NCBI GenBank assembly: GCA_038501195.1
Contig: JBBPUQ010000004.1
Coordinates: forward strand, 5,284,001 to 5,348,000
Reading direction: 5' to 3'
DNA: 64,000 bases
From: Nemania diffusa
Taxonomy: Eukaryota > Ascomycota > Sordariomycetes > Xylariales > Xylariaceae
Both the position numbers and the translations under genes were made by a program. Numbering within the stretch: position 1 is the stretch's first letter; each line of letters starts with the position of its first letter. Below the pieces are notes generated by a model. It ran no database searches and was not told the DNA's origin. It saw only the letters and a program-made list of their open reading frames with translations. Positions 32,186 to 45,402 of this stretch are shown here, piece after piece.

Positions 32186-34285
32186 ATGTCAACAAAAAGG
32201 AGTCTATCGGATCGATTCTCGAAACTACTTCATCGAAGTTCGGAACGTCGTGATGGCGAACCTCATAGCGAAACTAGCAGCGGCCTTTGCAATGTCTGCA
32301 GTACTATCGGGCTTAACGACGACGGGAGTGAGAGGGGAAATGTCTTCAGCCTTGGACTTCTAGGCGATATCAGAGAGCGACCTTCATGCCCCTTTTGCAA
32401 ACTTGTTTTAGACTCGATGCAGGATGAGCGCATCACCCATATGCGGCCGATCGACCATTACAATACTCATGAGGTACGCGTATTTCGGCAGGGCCCGAAG
32501 GCATTTGCAATTCAGCCTTTACCTTCATACTCGAAAGTCCTCTTCGAATCGGAAGTAAAAGGCTTCGAAAGAGTAGTCTCTTCTAGCCAGATTGACTTTG
32601 AAATGGTTAAAGGCTGGCTCAAAACCTGCGAAGGCAACCATAAAAAGTGTGTACCGAATGCAGGACCGTTCAACATTGACCTCAGCTTTTTCCGATGTAT
32701 AGATGTGGAAGACATGTGTATTGTGCCCGTGCCCATTACATCTCAATATGTCGCCCTCAGCTACAAATGGGGCGAATGCAAGCCATTTCTTCTTCTAAAG
32801 CCTAACAAAGACGATCTATTTGCCAAAGATGGCATTAAAAGAAACTGGGACTTGATTCCTAAAACCATTCGAGACAGCATCGACTTCGTACGCAGCGTGG
32901 ATTGTCGGTACGTTTGGATCGACCAGTTGTGTCTAGTACAAGACGACGACAATGACCGAGGCACTGGCATCAATGCCATGGACTTGGTGTATGAGCAAGC
33001 GTACTTCACCATCGTAGCGGGAAGTGGCAGCGATGCCGACTCTGGATTGCCTGGTGTTAGAGAAGGAACTCGTTCATCAGTGCAGCAGGTCACTAGCGAG
33101 GTTCTACCTGGGGTGAATCTTGTCCTTCGCCACACAATGCTAGACATTGTCACTAAATCTGAATACCACCATCGAGGGTGGACGTAAGTTTTACCGCATG
33201 CATACATGGCGAGACGGAAACGTGACTAACGCCGAAATAGCTTCCAAGAATACTACCTCTCAAGGAGGAAGATTATTTTTATAGATAATACGATATACTT
33301 CAAGTGCCACGAAGAGTCCTGGCAAGAGCTCGAAGACGGGTTACCTGTTCGGTCAGACCCAACTACAGAGCGAGGCCAAGCACTGCAAAAGCTGAGCGGC
33401 GATGTATACCATCTCCTCGGGCAGCTGCTGAACAAGTATACGACGCGTGAGCTAAAAATGCCGACGGACTATGTCTTTGCTATGGCGGGTGTCTGCCGGC
33501 GAATAGCAGACTACGAGCAGTGTAGCCTCCTCTTCGGTATACCTGTTCCAGCCCTTGACTGGTTCCTTTTATTCTATTCGAGTAAGGATGGCCTCAAGCG
33601 ACGGGATATGTTCCCGAGTTGGGCTTGGTCAGGATGGTATGGCCAAGTCTATTACAACTATGGATCCGGAAACGTAACAAAATGGGCGGCGGCGAGCACA
33701 TGGATCACCTGGCATAAGAGAGAGCCCTCGGGCGAATTGGCAATGGTTTGGGATAAAGCGGACCGCCAGACTGCGAGAGTACATGAACTCTTCGGAGATT
33801 TATGCGATGTATCGCAGACCGAGCTTTCGAGAGAACCTGCGGGGGAACGGATCGATAAGAAATACACCATCCTGCAGTTTTGGACGATATCCGCGAACCT
33901 CGCACTTCGTAAGATTGGTCAAGAAGAGGGAGAGAAGGCGATGGGGTCTTGCGGGCTTTACTGGACGCCGACCACTTATGAACTGCTGGATAGGGATGGG
34001 ATGAGCTGCGGTTTCGTCACGTTGGATGATCCAGCACTACCGAGTGAAACCCATGAAAACGCAGAGTTTATACTACTCTCCTTGTCGGCAGAGGGGTCCC
34101 AAGGCGCGGCCGGCTCGAATCCTGCAACCCAAGAAACCAATGCAGGAGGGCGTTTCTTCTGGGTGTTGATGATCGAGTGGGAGAAGGGCGTGGCCGAACG
34201 AAAGGGCATCGGAAAAATCCATCGAAATGCCCTCGCATCTACACTAGATCCCGGCGTTGCATGGAAAGAGATTGTGCTAGCTTGA
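32186..34285 (+). CDS. HET-domain protein (heterokaryon-incompatibility type)
   Basis: Two exons, 32186-33183 and 33241-34285 (57-bp intron, GTAAGT donor, TGACTAAC branch), 680 residues. The HET domain lies about residues 186-336 with its hallmark blocks YVALSYKWGE, YVWIDQLCLVQDD and HHRGWTFQEYYLS, the last completed across the splice. An N-terminal Cys motif (CNVC...CPFC) precedes it. HET proteins take part in fungal non-self recognition and regulated cell death, but most family members, including this one, have no assigned allelic partner. No STAND/NACHT or repeat domain is attached. It sits alone in gene-poor DNA next to the BTB gene. Confidence 0.9.
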
Positions 34286-35172
34286 GAAGAAATTGACACA
34301 CGTAACATCGACATCAGAAGATACACTCGTAACGACTTACGCGTGACCATGACTACGTCAATGATCGAACCGCTCCTACAGTCCTATGCCGTACTTTATG
34401 TAGATCGCCACGTGGACGGGCCAGGCTCGACGATACCTACTAAAGTGCGCGTTAGTTTAAGTACTCACTTACAAAATATACTGATGTCATCGGCGTCGAG
34501 CATAGCCCCTGTCTATACTGAGTTTATACTGCGTACACTTAGTGCGGATATGATGTTGACTTCCAATGTTGACTTCTAATGTAGGCAATAATCCTGTCAT
34601 CCTTTTGGGTCGGTTGACGGGACGGAAGAGGAAGTTGAGTCTGGAAGTGGGTGTTCTCGCAATGCCGGTAATTTGTTTTCACGCATGTTGTACATGGTTG
34701 CATATGACTCAGCGCTTATACAGTGGACACTTCCGCCACATCTTCAGCCACAAATGGTGCTTATTTTGGCACACCTGGACAGCGACTCCGCCACGTCTCG
34801 TTTTATGCATCCCGAGAATATTGAGTAATCATTCCTAACCCTTTTGAAATCAATCTTCCTACTAGTCTCGCCTTCTGCGGGTATAACTAAACGCGACACG
34901 GGCGACGTCAACGATCGAATCAGCCAAGACGTTCCTGCTTCACCCTTGTATCTATCTAGCTGCTTGCCTGTCTATCTATCTATCTACCCGTCTATTCGTC
35001 TATCTATCTATATATCTCAATGGCATCGGTTCGGTCTCATGTTTATTAGCCTCAACAAGCGTGTGGTCTGAGTGCAAGCCACCTGGGATTGAGACACATC
35101 CCTCAGTAATTGCGTCGCCAGCTTCTATGGTATTAGCGATAATGTTGTTTTACCGTAACGCCTTTATCAACA
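34286..35172. other. Intergenic region with CTAT microsatellite
   Basis: No gene supported; short frames only. Contains the CTAT-rich tract at 34971-35015. Confidence 0.5.
34971..35015 (+). repeat. (CTAT)n imperfect microsatellite
   Basis: An imperfect TCTA/CTAT tetranucleotide array upstream of the BTB gene, interrupted by ACCCG and TTCG. Likely length-variable. Confidence 0.85.
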
Positions 35173-36847
35173 ATGAGCAAGTCAAACTCGAGTGAGCCCG
35201 AAGGGAGTCGCAGCATCTTACATTTACCGCCCTCAAATCCGCAATTGATAACCAAAATCCCCAACATCTTACCCCATGAGCGTGTTTTTCCGGTCCAGAT
35301 AGGCTCTGAGCTGTTTAAACTCTCCGGGGCTTCTCTTTCATCAGACGGTATGTAACACTAGCCAATCCATTGCTTATGCCTTATTGTCTTATATGCGCTC
35401 TATCTCCGGTGATCTCATACCACTGTGGGAGCAGCTAGGAGCCTCGGCATCCGATCTCGGGACCCTCCTTATGCTGAAACTGGGTCGCTAACTGGACTGC
35501 ATAGCACCTTCGTACTTTTCACAGTACTTCTTGTGCCAAATCAAGAGAGCTGAGGAATCTGGCGAAGACTTATCAACTGGTATCCGGACACTTTACATTG
35601 ACCGGGATCCAACCACCTTTCGAGATATTGCTCTCCATCTACAGGGATATCATGTTACCCCCCGTGATGGCACGCACTTCGTGCGTCTCTTTGCAGATGC
35701 GCAGTTCTACACTTTACCTAAACTGATGTCTCGGCTCTATGAAGAGTCGATATTCATTTCTATAGGGCATCGCGAGTTCCAGATTCCTCGTGATATGTTC
35801 ACCGGACCCGGTAACACGCCTAACTTCTTCTCCCTCGGCTTTGGTCTTTTCTTCTCGTCACCGAAAGACCTATATCCTGGTCTAGATCGTAGTGATTTGA
35901 TTAGGCCACCCTCTATTATGCCCCCATCGGTTCCGAATCGTTCAGCCGATACCTTTGCTGAACTCGTGCAGGTTCTGCGCGGTTACCCCATCCATATCCG
36001 CGATGAGGAGCATAGAGCCTCACTTCTCCAAGATTGCCGTTATTTCAATTTCAAGGCTCTCGAGCAGAAGCTTCTCCCTCACCACATCAGTTACAACCAG
36101 GCACGAAGGAAACATGAGATCTTGATGCGGGTCGAGGACATCTTTAAATCGGGTATTTCAGTAGCGAGCGATATCTCGGGGGATTTTGGGCCCAGTTTAG
36201 GAGGGTTGTCATCGGGATGGGTCAACTACATGAGACCCTACGAGGACGATAAGCAGCGAGAACTTGTGCTCGAAATCGGAGGGGAAGCCACCAAATTGCA
36301 CCTAAACATCATGCGTGCAGAATTTTTTGGGCAGATTAAAACCAGAATTGCAAGGTTATTCGAGGTCATTGCGGCAAAATTAAATCTCCCTACGACGCAA
36401 CCTCTAGGCTTGTTAATGGCTTCAGGAGGAGCTGATAGCCAACCGCCCACTCCAGGAAACACCGCCCTAAGTGAAGACCTGGTTCGCATATCGCTCGACC
36501 CCGAAGCCCATATTACACTTGACGGTAAACCTTATATAGGTGAGACGGACATTGAGGAGCTAACCACTGTAATGTCCACGTCTCCGTCTATCGGCATGGG
36601 CGGGGAGCAGGAGTCCCCAGTATCGAGTATGGCCCCATCTCTCGGGCCATCACGGAAGAGAAGACGGGTAGATACATCAGGCCAGGCCACCGAGGACTGG
36701 GTTGTCCGGACAGGACAATGGAGACTACGCATACAGAGCTCAAGAAGTGGGAAGAGCCCAGTCGAATGTGTGCTTGTCGCAGTCAAAATCGATGCTTATA
36801 GTGCAGAACAATCCCGCAATGCCCAGCGGGGATTTTTAATGGGCTGA
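35173..36847 (+). CDS. BTB/POZ-domain protein with C-terminal NLS
   Basis: Two exons, 35173-35347 and 35505-36847 (157-bp intron with GCTAACTGG branch), 505 residues. Joined residues about 37-125 (RVFPVQIGSELFKLSGASLSS...APSYFSQYF...LYIDRDPTTFRDIALHLQGY) form a BTB/T1-like domain close to fungal homologues of K+-channel-tetramerisation proteins. A second BTB-like segment (FISIGHREFQIPRDMFTGPGN) follows. The C-terminal tail is Ser/Pro-rich with a clear basic nuclear signal (SRKRRRVD). BTB proteins are adaptors for Cul3 ubiquitin ligases or transcription complexes; which applies here is unknown. Confidence 0.85.
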
Positions 36848-37363
36848 CGCCAGTGCGAAGAGAAACAGACGAAAATTACTCATTACGATGCAACCTTGAG
36901 TGTTAATATTCTGTAAGTATATTTAACCATTAACTCTATATGGGTATGGTTGGATCAAATCATGTATATCATTTCAACATAATATATTATCGTCTCATTT
37001 ATAAGCTGTAGCTAAGTCTCATTAGCAGATAAAACCAAATACCAATACCTGGTCATACTAATAGATGATGTTCCATGGCTGGCCAGGATGTACATACTTT
37101 TCCGTGTTGGGTGTTCTAACCTAGATATTAGAGCTTCGTAGCACAGACTAGAAAGAATTGGAGTTCACTATATCCTTAGGCTTTGTGACATGTAATGCGA
37201 CCATGCGCAGTAACGTTGGTGACTTATACTACCTTCCAAATACATCTCAGCGCCTACCTCTTATATTCGTAGGGCTATTGAAGATTCGTACCCCAACTAT
37301 TCTTGAACGCTTTCCCCTCAGGTCCTATGTCACTACGGCGTCGTATCCCACCCCGTACCGGAT
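36848..37363. other. Intergenic region
   Basis: No gene or repeat recognised between the BTB gene and the dehydrogenase relic. Confidence 0.4.
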
Positions 37364-37567
37364 TAATACCCAAATGGTACCATCTACGACTCGAGGTATG
37401 TTGCCATAGGCACGTTCGTGTGCATGCCTAAAGAGAGTGAGGCAATGATGCAATGCATTGCCGCGAAGGACGTCAAGGCTCACACGAATCCTTTTCAGAG
37501 CCTGGGGAGCGGGATGAGGCGGGGCAAGGCGGTCATCATTATCGATCCTGAGCAGATCGAGGCGTAG
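37364..37567 (+). pseudogene. Isolated C-terminal relic of a zinc-type alcohol dehydrogenase
   Basis: An open frame of about 67 codons without a usable start ends at TAG 37565-37567. It reads RYVAIGTFVCMPKE...MQCIAAKDVKAHTNPFQSL...RRGKAVIIIDPEQIEA. This resembles the last ~65 residues of medium-chain alcohol dehydrogenases (glycine strand, then a His-Thr-Asn/Phe segment, then GK-x-V/I-I-I-D). About 8 residues between FQSL and the GK strand appear missing. Nothing upstream encodes the GroES-like or Rossmann domain, so it is best read as a truncated gene relic. Family call is from pattern memory only. Confidence 0.45.
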
Positions 37568-39518
37568 AGGAGGATTGGGGCGGGGTTCTGAGTATGATGT
37601 AAGATGCTACTATGGTGAACTATGCTATCTAGAGGATGCATTGATGCTGTTTGTATAGGTTGCGGTAGGTTTGAGTCTTGGGTTTTCTATTTTCTCGACA
37701 TGAAACTGGGTTGCCTGTCTACCACACATCCGATCCTTTTCATTGCTTCCTATTATTATCTTTTAGAGGTGAACTGATTCATTTATGATCTAATTTATGA
37801 TCGCTGATGCTTTTAATCATGTATGGTAGCACTCTACTTCATATGGTTTGCAAGCCAACAACTACTCGACCAGCAACTGGTGACTAGCTACCTTAGTCTG
37901 CAAGATGTTTATCTTAGGCTGTTCTACTCGGTTGTTAAACTTCAAACATGATTGTTCGCATCCTACCTATTTTTGTAGTCAAAATAGTGCCAAGATAGTT
38001 GAAACCGGATCGTAGGAGCGAAGTGACACATAGCTAATTGGCAATTATCGAAGCATAATAAGACTTTCTACCGACAATGTTGCTTAGCGCTCTACCGCGC
38101 GTGTAACATGCTAAGGAGCCGACAGCACTTAACCGTCCAATCCAGCGAGGCCGAAAAGTATTACGCATTACAGGTACCAAGAGTATTTACTAACTTCCTT
38201 TCGGGACACCGGCAACTCCGAAATCGAGCGGGCCACTAGACTAGTTGCTGGTCTGGGCACCCCGATGTCATCAGTCACCTCAAACTGCTTGGAATCATGT
38301 GTATGTAAACAGCACTCTGTGCTAGTATCCATTGTATACCTCGGTAGATGGAAGCCCCTTGCGCCCATTATACTACGTTACTGCGAAGAGGTGGCACAGC
38401 AGCTACCGCATGTATATTTTGTCCGTTGTCGTTGTAATTACCCTCCACTCTAACTAGTGTTTTGGTAAGACGTTATCCAGAGTACGTGGGTATGTAACTT
38501 GCTCAGGGCTCTTCATCCCGACTAACATGGTAACATTCAATCACGGAAGAGAAAATAGAGCTAGGGATCTTAAATGTCTGTGCCGTCGACAAGGTTGCAA
38601 ATTAAGCGCGACGATATGTTTGCTTTTACACGTGAGCTGAAGTTTGAAACTGTGCTCTGCCACACACTCCTTAATACGTCGGTTCATATGAGCTGAGCTG
38701 CCATCATGCGACCTCATATAGTGTACAGTAAAGTAGACAGGGTTTTCATGGCTTTCAATGCAAACGGCTTAAACTACGATAATACCTATTACACATAGCA
38801 AACTAATTATTAGGTAATTTCTTAGGACACAGATATTCCACTTTAACGCGAACATGATCTAGGGTAGGATGCCATAGTTATGTGTGTTTTGCATAGACAA
38901 CTGTAGCATATAATGACATTTTTTAGATTGGCGTGTTCATAAGTAATACGAGTCAAGTGCCAAGACCCGTGTTGACGATCTTGGTATCTCGACGGAAGCT
39001 AGTGGTAGCACGCGAGGAGGTGCGAGTGGATAGTTAGATAATAAGTACTGTATAGCGTCAAGTGCAAGCTGCTGATCAACGGGGGGTCACTACACTAATA
39101 TCTGCCGGAGAGCTACCACACTACCTAGTATCATGGCTCCTTTGAACGACAAAAACACTCAAGCGGATGTAGGAAACAGAGAGTTACGGATGTATCTAGG
39201 GTCGAATTGTAGGACTTGCCAAGGCTGATTACCCTTTGACAACTCTAGCCTCTCGTGGTAGGTAGGATGTGGGCGAGCCAAGCTGTTTGACTTTGAGCCT
39301 TCCTGATATGGCTACTCATAGTATGTTCACATAGCCTCGCGGTCCATCGAAGCTGTGTCTATCATCATTCCCTTTCTCTTGGCTCTTGGCAGTCCAACAC
39401 CGGACCATGCTACTATATTTGGCGATATTTGAGTTGCACTCTGCTATGGTTCTGCAAAAGTCCATGCATATATGTCACAGCTTGAGCTAAGAACTGGTCT
39501 CGCCGCCTCGCCATAATC
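37568..39518. other. Gene-poor region upstream of fungalysin
   Basis: About 2 kb with no supported coding, RNA or mobile-element signal. Confidence 0.5.
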
Positions 39519-39527
39519 ATATATAAG
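39519..39527 (+). promoter_or_regulatory. TATA-box-like element of the fungalysin gene
   Basis: CATATATAAG lies about 90 bp upstream of the fungalysin ATG (39614), a plausible TATA-box position for an inducible secreted-protease promoter. Assigned by string match and spacing only. Confidence 0.4.
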
Positions 39528-39613
39528 ACGGATCTGGCGTGCCTAGATTGACCACTCATGGGGACCTACGCCCAGTCCTGCCGTGCTCTCACATTAGCGA
39601 TACAACATTCAAG

Positions 39614-41941
39614 ATGAGGTCAACAATACTTTATAACCTCCTAGGCGCTTCATTGTTGGCTGATGCCCATCCGACTGCTAGGCCTGGCAATAGTGTCCAT
39701 CGACGAGCTGTTGATTTGAAATCGTTCCGGATGAACACGAACTCTCAATACATCAACCACAAATCCTCTAAGGCTGATCAATCACTGAAACTCCTGAAAC
39801 GTGGGACCTACGTCGAGACTGCTACTGAACTTGTCAAACAAGTCGTCCCTAACGCTGAATTCCGACTCAAGAATGATCACTATGTCGGAACTAACGGGAT
39901 TGCGCACGTCTATTTCCGTCAGACAGTGAATGGCCTTGATGTTGGCAATGCTAATTTCAATGTCAACGTCAGCAGTCCCTATATATAATGTTGCTCTGTT
40001 TTACAATTGCTAACCCAGTATAGATCGGTCCTGATGGTAATATTCTATCCTACGGACACTCGTTCTATACCGGCGAGGTGCCGAACGAGAACCCTCTCCA
40101 GAAACGAGCGTATTCTAGCCCTGTTGAGGCCCTTTCAGGAGCCATGGCGGCACTAGGACTACCAATGTCCGCCACTGCTGTGATTGTTGAGCCGCTAGAG
40201 GACCTTGAAGCATTTGTTCTCAAGGGTACCTCCGGTGCCGTCAGCGACCCGACTGCTCGCCTGAACTACCTGATCAAGTCGGATGGGGAGCTCGCTTTGA
40301 CGTGGAAGGTAGAGACGAACCTTCATACCCACTGGCTTCACTCTTATATGGACGCTCTCCAGGGTGGAGAAATCTATGGCGTGATAGACTGGGTATGGTC
40401 CGCTACTTATAAGGTCTTGTAAGTACTGTGGAACACGAGTCTTGTTATGATTATTTAGTACACAATACTAACATGTAAGCAAGTCCGTGGAGCGTAGACG
40501 ACCCGACAAGTGGGAAGCGTGAGGCCGTTACGGACCCGTGGGACCTAGATGCTTCTAAATTTACTTGGCACTCGGACGGCGAGAATAACTATACTACCAC
40601 CCAAGGCAATAACGCTGTTGCAGTGCAGGACTACTCCGGGGAAACTACCCAGCTATACCAGCCAAACAGTCCTAAACTCGACTTTGAGTACAATCTTCAC
40701 CTCAATGAGAGCGACCCCAACGCATATAGGGATGCATCTCTCACACAGCTGTTCTACACGGCCAACTTTTATCATGACGTCCTCTATGAGCTAGGATTCA
40801 ATGAAGAAGCTGGTAATTTCCAAGCCAACAATAATGGCAAAGGCGGCAAGGATAACGATTTCGTCATTCTGTCTGCCCAGGACACCTACACGACTGATAA
40901 CGCTCTCGTGAGTATAAAGTCTTTATTCCAAGCCATAACTATGTGATAGAAGTTTCTATTCGAAACGCACTCGTTGATCACACTCAAAATGACAAGAGCT
41001 AACTCTGAATATCGTAGTTCATTCCTCCACCCGACGGACAGAACGGTATTATGCTGGTAAGTACAATTCCAAGAACTCAGCACATAGTTCCGCATCTTCG
41101 TCTCGTTTGGAACAGTGTTTGCTAATCGCTGTACACAGATGCTTCTTTGGACCCAGTCCAACCCTCGAAGGGACTGCACCTTTGAGAAAGACGTTGTCGT
41201 TCACGAGTATACTCACGGCTGTAAGTCTCCCCCACTGTAGAAAAGCGAATCCTTGTGCTAAGTGTCCGTTATAGTATCCACGCGCCTGACCGGCGGCCCC
41301 GACAACTCGGATTGTCTGGACTCGATCGAAGCTGCTGGCATGGGCGAGGGCTGGAGCGACTTCTACGCCATCGCCAACGCGCTCAAGGACGAGTGGACGA
41401 GAGACACCAATGTACCTCTCGGCGCCTGGGTCTACAACAACCCGGACGGGCTCCGCAGCGTGCCGTACACCACCAACATGACCGCGAACCCCAACACCTA
41501 CGCCACGCTGAACAACCTCAACGAGGAGCACGACATCGGCGAGACCTGGACTACCATCCTCTGGGAGGTGCTGTGGAATCTGGTCGACAAGCATGGTCGG
41601 AACGCTGGGCCTAAGCCGGTCTTCGAGAACGGCATCCCTAACGACGGGAACTTCCTAACACAGAAAATCGTAATGGACGGAATGGCCCTGTAAGTACCTG
41701 CTCATTGACCACTCATCGCCGAGGAGAAATATGTACTGATGAGGTGTCTTATAGTCAACCTTGCAATCCAAACTTCGTCTCGGCCCGTGACGCCATCATC
41801 GATGCCGACGAGGCGCTTACGGGCGGCGACAACGCCTGCGAGCTTTGGACTGCTTTTGCGAAGCGCGGTCTTGGCGAGGGTGCCAAATATGACTCCAAAA
41901 TGAGGACGATCAGTTTCGATGTCCCGGACGGAGTTTGCTAG
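39614..41941 (+). CDS. Extracellular metalloproteinase, fungalysin (M36)
   Basis: Seven exons: 39614-39967, 40024-40418, 40484-40907, 41018-41056 (only 39 nt), 41139-41220, 41275-41689 and 41755-41941, giving 631 residues, the usual fungalysin length. Signal peptide at residues 1-18; the FTP propeptide follows ([38 protein letters not shown]). The catalytic domain has HEYTH (His426, Glu427, His430) and the third zinc ligand Glu456 in [10 protein letters not shown], with the 26-residue spacing expected from Aspergillus Mep. It is a secreted, self-activating zinc endopeptidase for external protein breakdown. The first donor is GTCAGC, chosen because it gives FNVNIGPDGN. Confidence 0.95.
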
Positions 41942-43680
41942 ATGTGTTATGAGTTATGTGTACGAGGGTGGGCTGCTTTATCTAGGGAAAAATATTAACT
42001 TTAATAAATTCTTATTTTCATGAATATATTGTAAGAAGTTAGAAGATGTCACAGATTCATCGTTCCTATCAAGTCGAAGCTCGGCCTTTCAAATTCCTTG
42101 TCGATAGTTTAGTGCGACTCGCGTCCTCGTAGGCTATCTCTTGGACACCTAGATATCCTAAGTGTTATACAGTCCCGACCTAAATACTCGTGATTTCTTC
42201 AAGGACATTTTCATGATGTCTCATAGTATTTGCCTGATGATAGCATACATTTTCACGCTACGACGGTTCTTTCCTCTAACTCACAGCTTCCGAGTCTTGT
42301 CGTGGTCGTTCAGTTTCGTGGCGTTCTCGCAAACGTAGTCTACCGAGAGCGTTGAGTTCAGCCCTCGCTTGATCACGAGCTATCCTTTCTCTACCGGTTC
42401 TTAGCGCAAACCTAAAGATTGCAACTAAGCCCCTATCTTCCTACATCGACAAATAGGCGAGATCTGAGAGCCCCAAACTAGAAAAATGGCTCTCTCGTTA
42501 AGCTCGGATATTTCGTCCTTCAGCCCCAATAGGTCATGCCGGATGACGAGTACATACAGCCCAAAGCGGGGACTAGGCGCTCCCTGGTACTTGAAAAGAA
42601 ATATTCCATGCTGTCAATGAGGGTATCTCAAATGGAACGCATATCGTTACCCTGTCTTGTTGACATTGGGGCTGTTGTCGGTGCTGGGAAAGGTAAGGAT
42701 ACTCCTATTCACGCATCGGCCTGTAATGAGTAGACTTGGTATGTTAAGATTGTTGTTGCAAGGACGCTAGGAGTCGCATGAGGGTCAATCTCGAGAGAAT
42801 GAGACGCGACAGCATGGACGTTGCAATGTCCAATAGAAAATTTCCGTTCTCCAACGGTTGCTCTCCCGCGCGACCAATCTTCGCGTAAAACAAGAATCAA
42901 GATCGTCGTCTTAGCTGCTCTTATATGATGCTAATTAGCCCCGAGAGCTATAGTGCTCGCCCTGGAATATATCTACTGCGTATGCATAGACAGACATGTT
43001 GTGGAGATCGGGATCTGCTGAACCACAAATTCGTCGAAATTCTGAGATGGTGCATGCAGCACTTCACTTTTCTCTTGTTCTTCTTCTTGGGTCAGAGAGC
43101 TGGGAAGGGATGCCGGCAAAGCTGTTCATGTGAGCACATGCGCCATTGCGGACCCTAAGCTACCTAACGGCTGGGACGGCTAGTTTAGGTAGCTAGTCTG
43201 TAGGATAAAAGGGGCCCGGTAGTGTGAGATCTGGCTAAGAGTATCCAAGATATTGGTAACGAAGCTCTTTGTAGAGGGAGAGTAGAGAGATCTGGTGGCA
43301 TGATGATAGATCCACTAGGCCCGGATTTATACTTGCCGTGAATTGGCGATGCTAGCACTCGAGATACCTATACGCAGTACATAAGGTCATAGTTGTAAGT
43401 AAGTGGCTTGATCGTGCTCTGACCTAGCGCGTCTTCACACTATTATGGAGACAATTGCCATTGCGCTCGCTCTAAGCCAAGCCCAAGAGCGGTCATGCGT
43501 GTGGAGGTGGAGTGAGAAGAGTGAAAAAGGTGCGCTTGAAAAGAAAACGACTAGTCGTCTCATTACCAGACTCGAAGCTGTTGCTTTTCATGTCTCGGCC
43601 ATTATATCCCGAGACACTGTCGCCGATGACCGAAACTACTGCGGATCATTGGTATCACATGATGGAAATCTGTATTGCGA
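41942..43680. other. Gene-poor region
   Basis: No supported gene. Short plus-strand frames (42536-42733, 42925-43158, 43445-43699) have no motif and are treated as chance. Confidence 0.5.
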
Positions 43681-44262
43681 ATGCTTTCAACACAGTTAAG
43701 TATTGTAAGCTTGTTGGTGGTTGTATTCTGGGCCTATCAACATGCTATACTTGTCCAGGCTAATAACGCCCTTGGGCGAAGTACCTCTGTGCACACAGGT
43801 CCTAGTCTAGATAGCGTAGTTACCCAAAGGGATCGTGCGCAGTGGATAATATTAGGTACGGATATACTACTACAGAAAATCAACTTTTACTTATATGTTT
43901 ATTTATTTTGTAAAACTTCATATAATTTAGTGATGACGTCCGCTATAAAAGCAGAGTTGGTGATGCAATTCCATCGTGTGCGACGTCCCACGTTCTATAA
44001 GCGGCATGCGACAGGAATACCCAGAAATAGGATGGATGCAATCGAGGGGATATACGTGCATGTACATGATATGCGCCAACCTTCGGCTGATTCCAATGGG
44101 AACTGGGCGGCACACAAGCACACTACCTTAGGTATGTATCTACCTAGAGTCTATCTAGGGATGATGTTAGATATTGCAGTGTACATAATACAGAATACAC
44201 TTTACATTAGGTATTCCGTATGGCAAGCCCTTTCGTTCTACCTACTTGATGCTGCACAGTGA
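43681..44262 (+). CDS. Doubtful orphan frame with signal-peptide-like N-terminus
   Basis: An uninterrupted 193-codon frame from ATG 43681 in otherwise gene-poor DNA. Residues 1-27 look like a signal peptide (LSIVSLLVVVFWAYQHAILVQA), and there are further hydrophobic stretches near the middle and end. No family or catalytic motif is recognised; codon use is not biased as in the confident genes, and the frame contains copies of the intergenic TACCTA strings (TATCTACCTAGAGTCTATCTAGG). It could be an orphan secreted protein, but chance is at least as likely. Confidence 0.2.
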   Translation: MLSTQLSIVSLLVVVFWAYQHAILVQANNALGRSTSVHTGPSLDSVVTQRDRAQWIILGTDILLQKINFYLYVYLFCKTSYNLVMTSAIKAELVMQFHRVRRPTFYKRHATGIPRNRMDAIEGIYVHVHDMRQPSADSNGNWAAHKHTTLGMYLPRVYLGMMLDIAVYIIQNTLYIRYSVWQALSFYLLDAAQ

Positions 44263-44651
44263 CGGCAAACTTGGCCGTGACCAAAAACCCTGCTTACATA
44301 GCTCTAGGTAGCCTACATACATACAAGCATGCTGCATCCTGAATTAGTGAGTGCTACATAAGTCTAGATAAGTGGCAGGGAGAGGCGAGACCATAACATG
44401 ATTAACATGATTGATTGGTGTTGCATGTCGCATGCTACCCAGGCATGCCTGCTTGTTATATTATGAGGAGATAGTTAGTGTATGCGACGCGACAAACTGA
44501 GCACGGCATGAGCCGCGAAGGCAACTCTGATGGCTGTCACACCCTTCGCGCCAACTGGTCACGGCCATTCCGCGTAAAGATGGAATAGGCATGCCTTGAA
44601 GGATGGAGGCGGTGAGATCATGGGTTGTATTCGGTGGTGGAGGATTTGGCC

Positions 44652-44671
44652 TGCCATGCCATGCCATGCCA
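44652..44671 (+). repeat. (TGCCA)4 tandem repeat
   Basis: Four perfect TGCCA units in tandem. Confidence 0.9.
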
Positions 44672-45384
44672 TCCATACCTGAATACTTCCTAGTGCAGAG
44701 CACCCATCTACCTGGTATCGACCGAAGTGTGAGTCGTTCGTAGACCGGATATTCATGCATCGAGAAACCCCTCGAGGATTGGATTAGTTAGACCCCGCGT
44801 TGATGACAATTTGAGCCCCGAATGGCGATTGCAATCATGCAACCTCACTTGTAATCATGGCAGATCTCGGCGACATTGTGTTATGTTATGTAGGCTGGTA
44901 TTAGTAAGTACAAGAGCTGTTGCGACAGGACCCCTCTTCTCCTGGAATGGGCTAGAGAGGGCCAGCATTGACGCGACTGGAATTGACTTCCGTCCGATAG
45001 CTATGTACCTTAACTCAGTTTAGGATAGTACCGACTGACAGTAGATAGACGCAATACGATACCTTGCTATTGCTATCACCTCTATGCACATATGCAGGCA
45101 AGCTAATGCACATATGTCTGTATTTGTGGGGCAGAGACTAGGACTTGTATGTAATGCATGTTAGAAATGTCGAGCTGTCAACGTATAGTAGAACTCAATT
45201 TCTGGTAAATAACACGGATGTGACTGTTATTTCATTAGGAATTCGATTGTATTCTGAATCGAGAGCCATTAGATGTAAGTGACGGAACCACAGCAAACAA
45301 GGTATTCAAGGGAAATTAAGAGAGGCTGTTTGGAGACTTATCTACCACTGGCTGTTTGGTGTAAGACGTATGTAAGTATATAGC

Positions 45385-45402
45385 GTACCTACATGTAGGT
45401 AC
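45385..45402. repeat. Perfect 18-bp palindrome GTACCTACATGTAGGTAC
   Basis: Perfect inverted repeat with two-fold symmetry. It is the longest palindromic member seen of the dispersed TACCTA/TAGGTA family. Confidence 0.9.
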
